Source: Bin5 sp965200615 (GTDB taxonomy: Bacteria > Chloroflexota > Anaerolineae > Caldilineales > Caldilineaceae). From it: DNA of 64,000 bases. Of the stretch, positions 32,774 through 41,296 are shown one piece after another (position 1 is the first letter of the stretch; each line of letters opens with the position of its first letter). The position numbers and the translations under genes are program-made. The notes under the pieces are model-generated. The model did no database searches, had not been told where the DNA came from, and saw only the letters and a program-made list of their open reading frames with translations. The stretch is taken from assembly GCA_965200615.1 (NCBI GenBank), contig OZ241377.1:4588001-4652000 (forward strand). Reading direction: 5' to 3'.

Positions 32774-34672
32774 CTAATTCCGGTCCAGATACTGGGAGGC
32801 CTGGAGGTTGAAGAGTCGGGCGTACTCGCCGCTGAGGTCTATCAGTTCGGCATGGTTGCCGGCTTCCTGAATGCGCCCATCTGACAGGTAGAGGATGCGG
32901 TCGGCCATGCGCACTGTGGAGAAGCGGTGGCTGATCAGGAGGGTAGTGCGGTCGCGGGTGAGTTCGTGAAAGCGCGTGTAGATTTCGTACTCGGTCTGTA
33001 CGTCGAGCGAGGCAGTGGGTTCGTCGAGGACGAGAAGCTGGGCGTCACGCAGGTAAGCTCTGGAAAGGGCCAGCTTCTGCCACTCACCGTCAGAGAGTTC
33101 GCGACCGCCAAATGCACGGCCAAGCTGCGTGTCCAGCCCGTCCGGAAGCCTGTCCAACAGTTCAGCGGCGCCGGCGCGCTCGGCTGCGGAGGAGAGCCGT
33201 GCGGCATCATGCAGCAGATCGATTTGGCCCATGCCGATGTTTTGGGCAGCTGTCAGTTCGTAGCGAACGAAGTCTTGAAAGATGACACCTATGTGGCGGC
33301 GCAGCTCATTCAGGTCGTAATCCCTCAGGTCAACGCCATTGAGCAGGATTTTGCCGGAGGTCGGGTCGTACAGCCGCAGAAGAAGCTTGACAATCGTAGT
33401 TTTGCCAGCGCCGTTGCGGCCGACCAGGGCAACACACTCACTTTGGCCCATGGTAAACGAAAGGTCGCGCAGCGCCTGGTCGGCGCAGCCCGGATAGGTG
33501 AAGGAGACATTTTCGAAGGCGATGCTCTGGAACCGGAGGGGGTGGCCCCCTTTCGCAACCCCGGCCGGCAGCGGGCGGGCGGGCGGAGCGCCAGTTCTGT
33601 CGAAAGACGCGCCGCTCTGTGTCAGGTCGGGGGGCGCGTCGATTATCCTGAACAGACTGGGCAGAAAGCCAAGGACCAGCGGCAATAGACCGATCTCGGC
33701 TCCCAAGGCAATCAGGTTAATCTGCAGGACGGTGGCGGCGCCTCCGTAGAGCGCCAGGTCGCCGACGGTGCGTTCACCTTGCAAGATCATCCATGCCACA
33801 TAGACATAGACCGCAGATGAGGCAACAGTGGCCAAGACAGCGGCCAGAGCAATTTTGACGGCCAGAGGCCTGCGCATCCGGTTGAGCGACTCTGTCGTGC
33901 TGGCGAAAATGGAATCGTAGCGCCGGCGGAAGAACGGCCCCATCTCGTACAGATGTACATCTTTGGCGGCGTCCGGCGCCAGAAGAACCTCGCGGCAATA
34001 TTCCAGACGGCGCGCTTCCGGAGTCTGGATGTATAGATGGCTCACGGTACGTTCGCTGTATTCCCATTGCCTCTTCATCTGCGGCAGCGTGGCCAGGATG
34101 AGCAGGAACGGGATGAGGGGATGCAATGCGAACAGCACCAGCGCCAGGCTGCCGACAGTGAATAGCTCTATAGCAGCCCGCCCGACGTATAAAGTCAGAT
34201 CCAACGCCCCACGCGATGCACGTTTGCGGGCCCGCTGGAGGTCATCGGCAAAGGCAGGATCTTCGAAGCGAGCCAGGCCTTGCAGACGATTGGCGGCGCG
34301 AATGACCTGCTCTGTCACATAGCCTGTGAGCCGATCGGCGGCCAGTCCCTGAAACGTCGAAGTGAAGGGCTGGATGAGTTGACCCAAAGCCAGTACTCCC
34401 GCAGCCAGTCCAATCCAGGCCAGCAGAGGAAGCAGGGCCGCCACAGGGTCCACGTATTCGAGCAGACCCAGGTCAAACGCAGCGCGGTCGATTACCGCCC
34501 GCGTCAGCGCAAGCTGGAGCGGAACCAGAAGCGCCTGCAACATCATCAACGTGATGAATCCAGCCAAAAGGCGCGGGCTGGAACGCCATACAAGATCTAC
34601 GGCCAGCCTGAGGATTCGCGCGGTCTCTTGGAATTGCTGCAAGGTCGGTTTGGAATCAGCGGAGTTCGACAT
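32774..34672 (-). CDS. ABC exporter, fused membrane and ATPase domains (first half-transporter)
   Basis: 632 aa from the ATG at 34672. The membrane domain has about six helices. The ATPase part carries Walker A VGRNGAGKTT, Walker B LLVLDEPTASLD and H-loop ISHRFSTVRMADRI. Its signature motif reads ELSDGEWQKLALSR, so LSGGE is altered to LSDGE, a change seen in asymmetric exporters with one weakened ATP site. With the downstream gene it likely makes an inner-membrane heterodimer exporting lipid, peptide or drug; the substrate cannot be told. Confidence 0.92.
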   Translation of the reverse strand: MSNSADSKPTLQQFQETARILRLAVDLVWRSSPRLLAGFITLMMLQALLVPLQLALTRAVIDRAAFDLGLLEYVDPVAALLPLLAWIGLAAGVLALGQLIQPFTSTFQGLAADRLTGYVTEQVIRAANRLQGLARFEDPAFADDLQRARKRASRGALDLTLYVGRAAIELFTVGSLALVLFALHPLIPFLLILATLPQMKRQWEYSERTVSHLYIQTPEARRLEYCREVLLAPDAAKDVHLYEMGPFFRRRYDSIFASTTESLNRMRRPLAVKIALAAVLATVASSAVYVYVAWMILQGERTVGDLALYGGAATVLQINLIALGAEIGLLPLVLGFLPSLFRIIDAPPDLTQSGASFDRTGAPPARPLPAGVAKGGHPLRFQSIAFENVSFTYPGCADQALRDLSFTMGQSECVALVGRNGAGKTTIVKLLLRLYDPTSGKILLNGVDLRDYDLNELRRHIGVIFQDFVRYELTAAQNIGMGQIDLLHDAARLSSAAERAGAAELLDRLPDGLDTQLGRAFGGRELSDGEWQKLALSRAYLRDAQLLVLDEPTASLDVQTEYEIYTRFHELTRDRTTLLISHRFSTVRMADRILYLSDGRIQEAGNHAELIDLSGEYARLFNLQASQYLDRN

Positions 34673-34832
34673 CGAGGCCGCTCCCAAAGCAGGTCGTAGA
34701 CTTCAACGCGCCTGGCGCGAAGACAGGGAACATGAATTCAGTTGTGCCACCGTAAGTCGGCGTCTTGGCTGATTTTGGCCAGGATGGGAAAGGCGTTGCC
34801 CGGCTGCCGGCGGCGCCGAAGCATTGGGATGG

Positions 34833-36110
34833 CTAGCCGGCGCGGCCGAACATGTTGTCGCGCTCGGGGCCGACGGAGACGTAGGAGACAGGCACGCCGG
34901 CCAGTTCGGAGATGCGGTTTATGTAGTCGCGTGCCTGGACGGGCAGCGCGGCCCAGCTGCCGCAGCCGGTTGTGGGTCCGTCCCAGCCGGGCATCTCCTC
35001 CCAGAGCGGTTGGGCGTTCATGAGGAGAGAGGTGTCGGGGACGGTGTCGGTGAGCGCTGTGCCATCCTCCAGGCGATAGCCGGTGCAGATTTTGAGCGTT
35101 TCGATGCCGTCGAGGACATCCAGTTTGGTGATGGCGAGGCCGGTCATGCCGTTGAGCCAGGCTGCGTAGCGAATGGCGACGCCGTCGAACCAGCCGCAGC
35201 GCCGCGGGCGGCCGGTGGTTGCGCCGAACTCCTGACCGACGTCCTGCATGCGCTTGCCGACGTCGTCGTGAAGCTCCACGGGGAAGGGGCCGTCTCCCAC
35301 GCAGGTGCTGTAGGCTTTGCAGACACCGTAGACTTCGTCAAGCGAGCCGGCAGGCAGGCCGGCGCCGGAGGGGGCGAAGGCGGCCGTGGGATGGCTGCTG
35401 GTAACATAGGGGTAGATGCCCCAATCAAGATCGCGCATTACGCCGAGCTGCCCTTCGAGCAGGATATCGTTGTTGGCCTCCAGGGCCATGCGCAGGATGG
35501 GCGCGGTATCGACGATGCGGGGCGCCAGCTGCAGGCGGAACTCCATCAGAAGATCGAACATTGCGCGGCCATCGACAGGCTGCCCGCCGAGAATTGTCAG
35601 CTTCTGGTTTATTGTGTGTAGAGCGCCGTCCAGCCGGCTCTCCAGCCAGTCGGGTTGGAGGAGATCACCGATGCGGAGGCCGGAGCGGGTAGCTTTGTCG
35701 CTGTAGGCCGGGCCGACGCCGCGCATAGTGGTGCCGATGGTATCGGTGCCGCGGGCCTTCTCTTCCAGCTCGTCGAGTGTGCGGTGGTAGGGTAGGACCA
35801 TCTGGGCGCGGCCGCTTATCCAGAGGCGGTCGCAGCTGACGCCGATCGATTTGAGGTGGGCGATCTCTTCCAGCAGCGACTGGGGATTGACGACGCAGCC
35901 GGTGCCGACGATGTTGTGGACATTCGGATAAAAAATGCCGCAGGGAATGATATGGAGTACGGTCTTGCCGTAGTCGTTGACGACGGTATGGCCGGCGTTG
36001 TCGCCGCCTTGGAAGCGTACGACATAGTGGGCCCGTTTGGCCAGATAATCGACGATGCGACCTTTTCCCTCATCACCCCACTGGGCTCCGACAACGGCAG
36101 TAACAGTCAT
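34833..36110 (-). CDS. purA: Adenylosuccinate synthetase
   Basis: The 425-aa GTP-dependent enzyme converts IMP and Asp to adenylosuccinate. It starts VVGAQWGDEGKGRIVDYLA, has GGDNAGHTVV and GTTMRGVGPAYSDKATRSGLR, and the C-terminal guanine-site block (YINRISELAGVPVSYVSVGPERD). Its ATG follows the guaB stop after one base, so guaB and purA form one operon, placing both branches from IMP together. Normal length. Confidence 0.97.
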   Translation of the reverse strand: MTVTAVVGAQWGDEGKGRIVDYLAKRAHYVVRFQGGDNAGHTVVNDYGKTVLHIIPCGIFYPNVHNIVGTGCVVNPQSLLEEIAHLKSIGVSCDRLWISGRAQMVLPYHRTLDELEEKARGTDTIGTTMRGVGPAYSDKATRSGLRIGDLLQPDWLESRLDGALHTINQKLTILGGQPVDGRAMFDLLMEFRLQLAPRIVDTAPILRMALEANNDILLEGQLGVMRDLDWGIYPYVTSSHPTAAFAPSGAGLPAGSLDEVYGVCKAYSTCVGDGPFPVELHDDVGKRMQDVGQEFGATTGRPRRCGWFDGVAIRYAAWLNGMTGLAITKLDVLDGIETLKICTGYRLEDGTALTDTVPDTSLLMNAQPLWEEMPGWDGPTTGCGSWAALPVQARDYINRISELAGVPVSYVSVGPERDNMFGRAG

Positions 36111-36111
36111 T

Positions 36112-37719
36112 CTAGTTCCCTGGATTCACTTGATAGTTCGGCGCCTCTTTGGTAATGACGACGCTGTGCGGGTGGCTTTCCTGGTAGCCTGCCGGACTGA
36201 TGCGCACGAAGCGGGCTTTGCGCCACAGGTCGGGCAGACTCTGGGCGCCGACATAACCCATCCCGGAACGAAGGCCGCCCAAGAGCTGGAAAACGAATTC
36301 ATTAAGATAGCCCTTATACGGTACCTGCCCTTCGATGCCTTCCGGTACGGTCTTGCCGCCGATGTCGGGTGAAGCGCCGTTGAGCGATTGGCCTGAGGCA
36401 TAGCGGTCTGCGGCACGGCCTTTCATGGCGCCGCTGCTGCCCATGCCCCGGTATTCTTTGAAGGAACGTCCCTCGCGGATGACGATTTCGCCGGGAGACT
36501 CGTGCAGGCCGGCGAGGAGGCTGCCGAGCATTACTGCGGAGGCGCCGCAGGCAAGGGCTTTGGTGATATCGCCGCTGTAGCGGATGCCGCCGTCGGCGAT
36601 CAGGGAAACGCCGCAAGATTGGGCGGCTTCGGCGCAGTCGGCGATGGCGGTAAGCTGGGGCATGCCGGCGCCAGAGACGATGCGTGTGGTGCAGATCGAG
36701 CCTGCGCCGACGCCGACTTTGACCACGTTGGCGCCGGCCTCGGTCAACATTTGCACGCCCTCCGCGGTAACGACATTGCCGGCGAGAATGGGCAACTCAG
36801 GGTAACGGGCGCGGGCGGCTTTCACGGTGTCGATGACGCCCCTGGTATGGCCGTGGGCGGTGTCGACGGCGACTGCGTCGACGCCGGCGTTGACGAGGCT
36901 TTCGGCGCGCTGCAGGCCCTGTGCGCCGACGCCGATTGCCCCGGCCACGAGCAGGCGGCCGCGTTCGTCTTTGGCGGAATGGGGGAAGTCCTGCCGCTTG
37001 AGAATGTCCTTATAGGTGATCAGCCCTTTGAGGTAGCCGTCAGCGTCGACAAGAGGCAGTTTTTCGATACGATAGCGATGAAGGATCTCCTGCGCTTCCT
37101 CCAGGGTCGTACCAAGTTGGGCCGTAATCAGATCTTCCGAAACCATGTATTCGGAGATCGGGCGCTGATGGTCGGTGGCGAAGCGGACATCGCGGTTGGT
37201 GAGGATGCCCAGCAGGAGTTTGTCGTCATTAGTGATGGGTACGCCGCTGATATGGTAGTGGCTCATTACAGCTTCGGCGTCGTCCAGCGTGTTTTCGGGC
37301 CGCAGGGTGATGGGATCGACGATCATACCGCTCTCGCTGCGTTTGACTTTGTCGACCTCTTCGGCCTGCTGCGTCACCGAAAGATTGCGGTGGATGACGC
37401 CCAGACCTCCTTGTCGCGCGAGGGCGATGGCCAGGTCCGCTTCGGTGACGGTATCCATGGCGGCGCTGATTAGCGGGATGTTGAGGGAGAGTTTGGGATG
37501 GAGGCGGGTGGTGATATCGACGTCGACCGGCAGCACTTCGGCGAAACCGGGCACGAGCAGCACATCGTCGAAGGTCATGGCGTTCTGAGTGAACAGGCCG
37601 TCGGCGATAGAGAGTCCTTCAGTGGACAGGTTGTTTGCGTCTTGAGGCGCCACCTCCGAATCGGACCTGGGGGCATAGGGAGAACCGTTGTGTGCACTCT
37701 TGATCACAGGAACAGTCAT
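36112..37719 (-). CDS. guaB: IMP dehydrogenase
   Basis: The 535-aa enzyme makes XMP from IMP with NAD. The TIM barrel holds the active-site Cys loop GAGSICTTRIVSGAGMP and the flap SSGAMKGRAADRY. Two CBS domains are inserted after about residue 125 (GMIVDPITLRP, VPITNDDKLLGILTNRDVRF, LPLVDADGYLKGLITYKDI). The N-terminal 40 residues are a non-conserved extension. It is first in the guaB-purA operon, and 238 bases upstream without a gene should hold the promoter. Confidence 0.97.
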   Translation of the reverse strand: MTVPVIKSAHNGSPYAPRSDSEVAPQDANNLSTEGLSIADGLFTQNAMTFDDVLLVPGFAEVLPVDVDITTRLHPKLSLNIPLISAAMDTVTEADLAIALARQGGLGVIHRNLSVTQQAEEVDKVKRSESGMIVDPITLRPENTLDDAEAVMSHYHISGVPITNDDKLLLGILTNRDVRFATDHQRPISEYMVSEDLITAQLGTTLEEAQEILHRYRIEKLPLVDADGYLKGLITYKDILKRQDFPHSAKDERGRLLVAGAIGVGAQGLQRAESLVNAGVDAVAVDTAHGHTRGVIDTVKAARARYPELPILAGNVVTAEGVQMLTEAGANVVKVGVGAGSICTTRIVSGAGMPQLTAIADCAEAAQSCGVSLIADGGIRYSGDITKALACGASAVMLGSLLAGLHESPGEIVIREGRSFKEYRGMGSSGAMKGRAADRYASGQSLNGASPDIGGKTVPEGIEGQVPYKGYLNEFVFQLLGGLRSGMGYVGAQSLPDLWRKARFVRISPAGYQESHPHSVVITKEAPNYQVNPGN

Positions 37720-37957
37720 CAGTTTACCTCCCGCTGCTCTGTGGCTTCTGCTTGCGAACTGTGATAAATTGCGCTATTCGTCCGCTCCTGCCAAAAGGTA
37801 GAACAGTGTGAACTGCTGTGGTCCATTGTACCACTGGCCGGGAATGGGGCGCGAATTCGGAAGGGTTGGGGAGAGGGGTAAGGGCGGCAGGTTGGGAGGC
37901 GTCCGGCCTCTGTTCCCGGGCCGGGTCCTGCGGCGACGAATCCTCACAGATTCACGT

Positions 37958-38239
37958 TTATTTGAAACGGCGGGCCAGTTCGGCTTCCACATCCGACCAG
38001 GAGAGCTTCCGCCGCTCCAACAGGACGAGGCTGTGATAGATCAGATCGGCCATTTCGGAGACGAGCCGCTCATCGCTTTCTTCGAGGGCCGCGACGACGA
38101 CTTCGACCGCTTCTTCACCGACTTTTTGGGCGATCTTGGCGGTACCGGCGGCAATGAGCCGGGCGGTATACGACTCTGGAGTCGGGTTGGCTTTGCGGTC
38201 GGCGATAGTGGCGGAAAGGGAACTGATCAGTTCTGACAT
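37958..38239 (-). CDS. hisE: Phosphoribosyl-ATP pyrophosphatase
   Basis: The 93-aa MazG-like alpha-helical enzyme performs step 2 of histidine synthesis (PR-ATP to PR-AMP). The motifs SYTARLIAAGTAKIAQKVGEE and the metal-binding EEAVEVVVAAL and EMADLIYHSLVLL are clear. ATG 38239 is preferred over an in-frame ATG four codons earlier. It stands alone from hisI; the helicase gene lies between it and hisF on the same strand. Confidence 0.95.
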   Translation of the reverse strand: MSELISSLSATIADRKANPTPESYTARLIAAGTAKIAQKVGEEAVEVVVAALEESDERLVSEMADLIYHSLVLLERRKLSWSDVEAELARRFK

Positions 38240-38313
38240 TTGGCGATCCATTTCGTTCTTTTGGGGCGTCTTCAGGGATGGGCAGGGCGAGGAATAGAAA
38301 CTTTCGGGCGGTA

Positions 38314-40320
38314 TTATTGGGTAGGTGTGGGTCCTGCGAATAACTGCCCTCGAAAGTCTCTCAAGATGACCTCTTCTCCCAGGGCCCGCCGGATCTCTTC
38401 GCAGGGCTCTTCATCGGCGAGCAGGAGCAGAAGCTCCCTGGCGCGTGTCATGGCTACGTAGAGCCGATCCAGCTCCAATTGACGCGATTCCAGGTCTTGA
38501 TCGGGGTCAAAACTCTCCCTCTCGCCGTCAGCGTCTCCACTGCTTTCCGGAAACTGCCTTGAGCCCATGCGGGGAAGGAAGACTGCTCGAAACTCCAGGC
38601 CCCGGGCGCGGTCGTAGGTGCCCACTCTGATCCCATCACCTGTAAAGCCATCGCGAGTAAGTTGGGCGCATGGGATGCCTTCACTTTGCAGGAATCTGAT
38701 AGTCGCCTCGACCTGGCTGTTGTGCTTCAGGAAGACCGCAATCTCATTTGTACCGTATTTTTCGGCCACATTGAATTCGCGAATCTTCTCGCACAGATAG
38801 AGTAATTCGCATTTGCAATCCACAAGGACAAGATTGGGTTTCTCGTCCTCGCGTTCGTGAAAGCCCGGTTCGGCGTCAAGGATGTATCTGTCGTCATCAT
38901 GGTCCAATGCAACCAGTTCGCGGCCCCGAACGCGCATAGCGGCACGATAGACTGTGGGCGCATTGCGGTAGTTCTCTGTGAGCACCTGCGCGCGGCCGGC
39001 GATATCAAGATTCGCCCAGCCGAGCCGGTAACCTCCGGCATAGATACGCTGTGCAGGGTCATCCAATATGAGGACTCCATCTTTGGGCACGGGGGTTTGG
39101 GGGTTGCCTGCGACGAGGGCACGGACAAGCTGCAACTCAACCAGAGTCACGTCTTGCGCTTCATCCACGACGACGCAGCGGTAGGGGGCTTGTGCGAGTC
39201 TTTGGACAGCATCTCTGACCCGAATTCTCTTGTCAGCGAACGTAACCGCGTTGAGTTCACTCAGCTTTCCTGCCCAGAGTTCAAACAACTCCCAAACCAG
39301 CTTGCGCAGGTTTTGAGAGAGAGATCGCTTGCGTCCGATACGTTCGATGGAAAGATAGGCCTCAAGGCTCTTCAGCCCGTTCCCCTTGATCACTCTCTCA
39401 ATTTCTTCTTTCAGGTAATCCCGGCTAATCCTCTCCAAAGGGGAACCGGCAATGAGCTCCTTGCAAGCAGCTTCAAATGTCTGGTCAACCAGAGAAAAAT
39501 GCGCCGGCGTCCAGCTGTCGTATTGGTAGACAATTCTGTCGATGTTAGCGAATTCGACATTCGAGGGGGCCATTGGGAGGTTGCGAAAGCGCCGCTCAAG
39601 CAGTTCGGCCAGCGATCTGCTGTTCGCGGTAAAGAGCACTTTATCATTGGGATACCGGCGGGCCAGTTCCGCCAGTCGATGCAGCCCAATTACAGTCTTG
39701 CCTGTGCCGGCCGCGCCGCGAATCCGCGCGGCTCCTGACCAGTGTCGGCTGACGAGGGGTTGCTGGTCAGGGTGTAGAAAGAGTTGCCACTCCTCAAAAT
39801 CGCCGCGGAAAACGCGCCGGATCAGCTCCTGGATCAGTTGGCGGTCGGTCGGAGCGGATTCGGCTTTCGACGGCACTCGTGAAGGAGCGTCAGGTTCCTT
39901 CTCAGGCAGTTCAGGCAGCGAGGGTTGATGCGGCGCTCCTGTGGAAGCTCGCTTCAAGGATAGCGGTATGTCAGGAACTGTTACCTGAAGATCAGCAAGG
40001 TCTTCCGAAGCCAGATCAACATAGTGGTCTCGTCTTTTGGCCCAGTCATACATAACATCATGGTGGCCCGCATTGACGAAGACGAACTGGCCATCATCTA
40101 CTGCCAAGAGGATGCGTAGTTCCTGTGAAGCCCTTAATGACCAGAGGTTGCTCTTGGGACCGCCGCCGAGCTTTTCAAAATTGAGCCCCGGAGTTGCCGG
40201 GTCTTGGGCGAACTGAGACACGGCGGTTAAGAAACGCGCCTGATCCTGCGGGGTCAGCCGCCTGGTATAGCCAATTTGCCGATTGAAGGATCGGGTCATT
40301 GACAGGGCTACACTATCCAT
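38314..40320 (-). CDS. UvrD-like DNA helicase with N-terminal RelE/ParE-like domain
   Basis: 668 aa. Residues about 8-100 look like a RelE-fold toxin (FNRQIGYTRRLTPQDQARFLTA, LWSLRASQELRILLAVDDGQ, NAGHHDVMYDWAKRR). After a Pro/Glu-rich linker comes a superfamily 1 helicase: Walker A GAAGTGKTVIGLHRLAEL near residue 200, Walker B VVVDEAQDVTLVEL, motif IV-V parts (VLTENYRN, TYDRARGLEFRAVFLP) and motif VI LYVAMTRARELLLLL. The helicase motifs look intact. Base composition is lower in GC than the flanking his genes, suggesting insertion into the his cluster. The function of the toxin-like domain is not known. Confidence 0.85.
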   Translation of the reverse strand: MDSVALSMTRSFNRQIGYTRRLTPQDQARFLTAVSQFAQDPATPGLNFEKLGGGPKSNLWSLRASQELRILLAVDDGQFVFVNAGHHDVMYDWAKRRDHYVDLASEDLADLQVTVPDIPLSLKRASTGAPHQPSLPELPEKEPDAPSRVPSKAESAPTDRQLIQELIRRVFRGDFEEWQLFLHPDQQPLVSRHWSGAARIRGAAGTGKTVIGLHRLAELARRYPNDKVLFTANSRSLAELLERRFRNLPMAPSNVEFANIDRIVYQYDSWTPAHFSLVDQTFEAACKELIAGSPLERISRDYLKEEIERVIKGNGLKSLEAYLSIERIGRKRSLSQNLRKLVWELFELWAGKLSELNAVTFADKRIRVRDAVQRLAQAPYRCVVVDEAQDVTLVELQLVRALVAGNPQTPVPKDGVLILDDPAQRIYAGGYRLGWANLDIAGRAQVLTENYRNAPTVYRAAMRVRGRELVALDHDDDRYILDAEPGFHEREDEKPNLVLVDCKCELLYLCEKIREFNVAEKYGTNEIAVFLKHNSQVEATIRFLQSEGIPCAQLTRDGFTGDGIRVGTYDRARGLEFRAVFLPRMGSRQFPESSGDADGERESFDPDQDLESRQLELDRLYVAMTRARELLLLLADEEPCEEIRRALGEEVILRDFRGQLFAGPTPTQ

Positions 40321-40443
40321 CTGTTAACCCTGGTCTCCTCAAGAGCGGCGACATACTGGTCCCGTCAGAATTCCATGAATGCAAACCAATATTCGTACAG
40401 GTCCCAGCCAGGGCAAGCGTTGCCTGCGCAGAATCCGGCCCGG

Positions 40444-41223
40444 TCAGGTGATGGCGTCTTCAGGCAGGCGCACGGGTACGCCGCGTTCGAGCAGATGTTG
40501 CTTTACATCCATCACCTGAAGCTGGCGAAAGTGGAAGAGGCTGGCGGCCAGAGCCGCTTCCGCGCCGCCTTCAGTGAGGGCGGCGGCGAAATCTTCCGGG
40601 CGGCCGGCGCCGCCGCTGGCGATCACCGGAATGTTGACCGCGTCGGAGATGGCACGCGTCAGGGCTACGTCGTAGCCTTCCTGGGTGCCGTCTCCGTCCA
40701 TCGAGGTGAGCAGAATTTCGCCGGCGCCGAGCGATTCTACTTTCCTGGCCCATTCAACGGCGTCGATGCCGGTATTGATTCGGCCTCCACTGATGAATAC
40801 GTCCCAACCCTGCGCGGCGTCGCGGCGGCGGGCGTCGATGGCGACGACGATGCACTGGCTGCCAAAGCGGCGCGCGCCCTCGCTGACGATATCCGGGTTG
40901 CGGACGGCGGCGCTGTTCACACTGACTTTGTCGGCGCCGGCGAGCAGAATGGCGCGCATATCGTCGACGGTACGAATGCCGCCGCCAACGGTAAACGGGA
41001 TGAAGACGGTATCGGCGACGCGGCGTACCATTTCGGCGACGATATCGCGGGCCTCGTGGGTGGCGGTAATGTCTAGGAAGACCAGTTCATCGGCGCCTTC
41101 GCGATCGTAGACGTGAGCCTGTTCAACCGGATCGCCGGCGTCGACCAGGTCTATGAAGTTGATGCCTTTGACGACGCGTCCATCCTTGACGTCGAGACAG
41201 GGAATGATTCTTTTGGCCAGCAA
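40444..41223 (-). CDS. hisF: Imidazole glycerol phosphate synthase, cyclase subunit
   Basis: A 259-aa TIM barrel that, with HisH, forms IGP and AICAR. It begins LAKRIIPCLDVKDGRVVKGINF and has TVGGGIRTVDD, LLTSMDGDGTQEGYD and VIASGGAG, with the two catalytic Asp in CLDV and SMDGDG. Start: TTG at 41223, five bases after GGGAGG (41234-41229); no ATG is in the right place. The gene follows the HisA-Nudix gene on the same strand after 73 bases. Confidence 0.96.
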   Translation of the reverse strand: MLAKRIIPCLDVKDGRVVKGINFIDLVDAGDPVEQAHVYDREGADELVFLDITATHEARDIVAEMVRRVADTVFIPFTVGGGIRTVDDMRAILLAGADKVSVNSAAVRNPDIVSEGARRFGSQCIVVAIDARRRDAAQGWDVFISGGRINTGIDAVEWARKVESLGAGEILLTSMDGDGTQEGYDVALTRAISDAVNIPVIASGGAGRPEDFAAALTEGGAEAALAASLFHFRQLQVMDVKQHLLERGVPVRLPEDAIT

Positions 41224-41296
41224 GGTTACCTCCCGGGGCGACAGGTACGGCGATGCGCCAAGAGCGGCTCGCAGACGGATCGACAGATTGTGCGAT

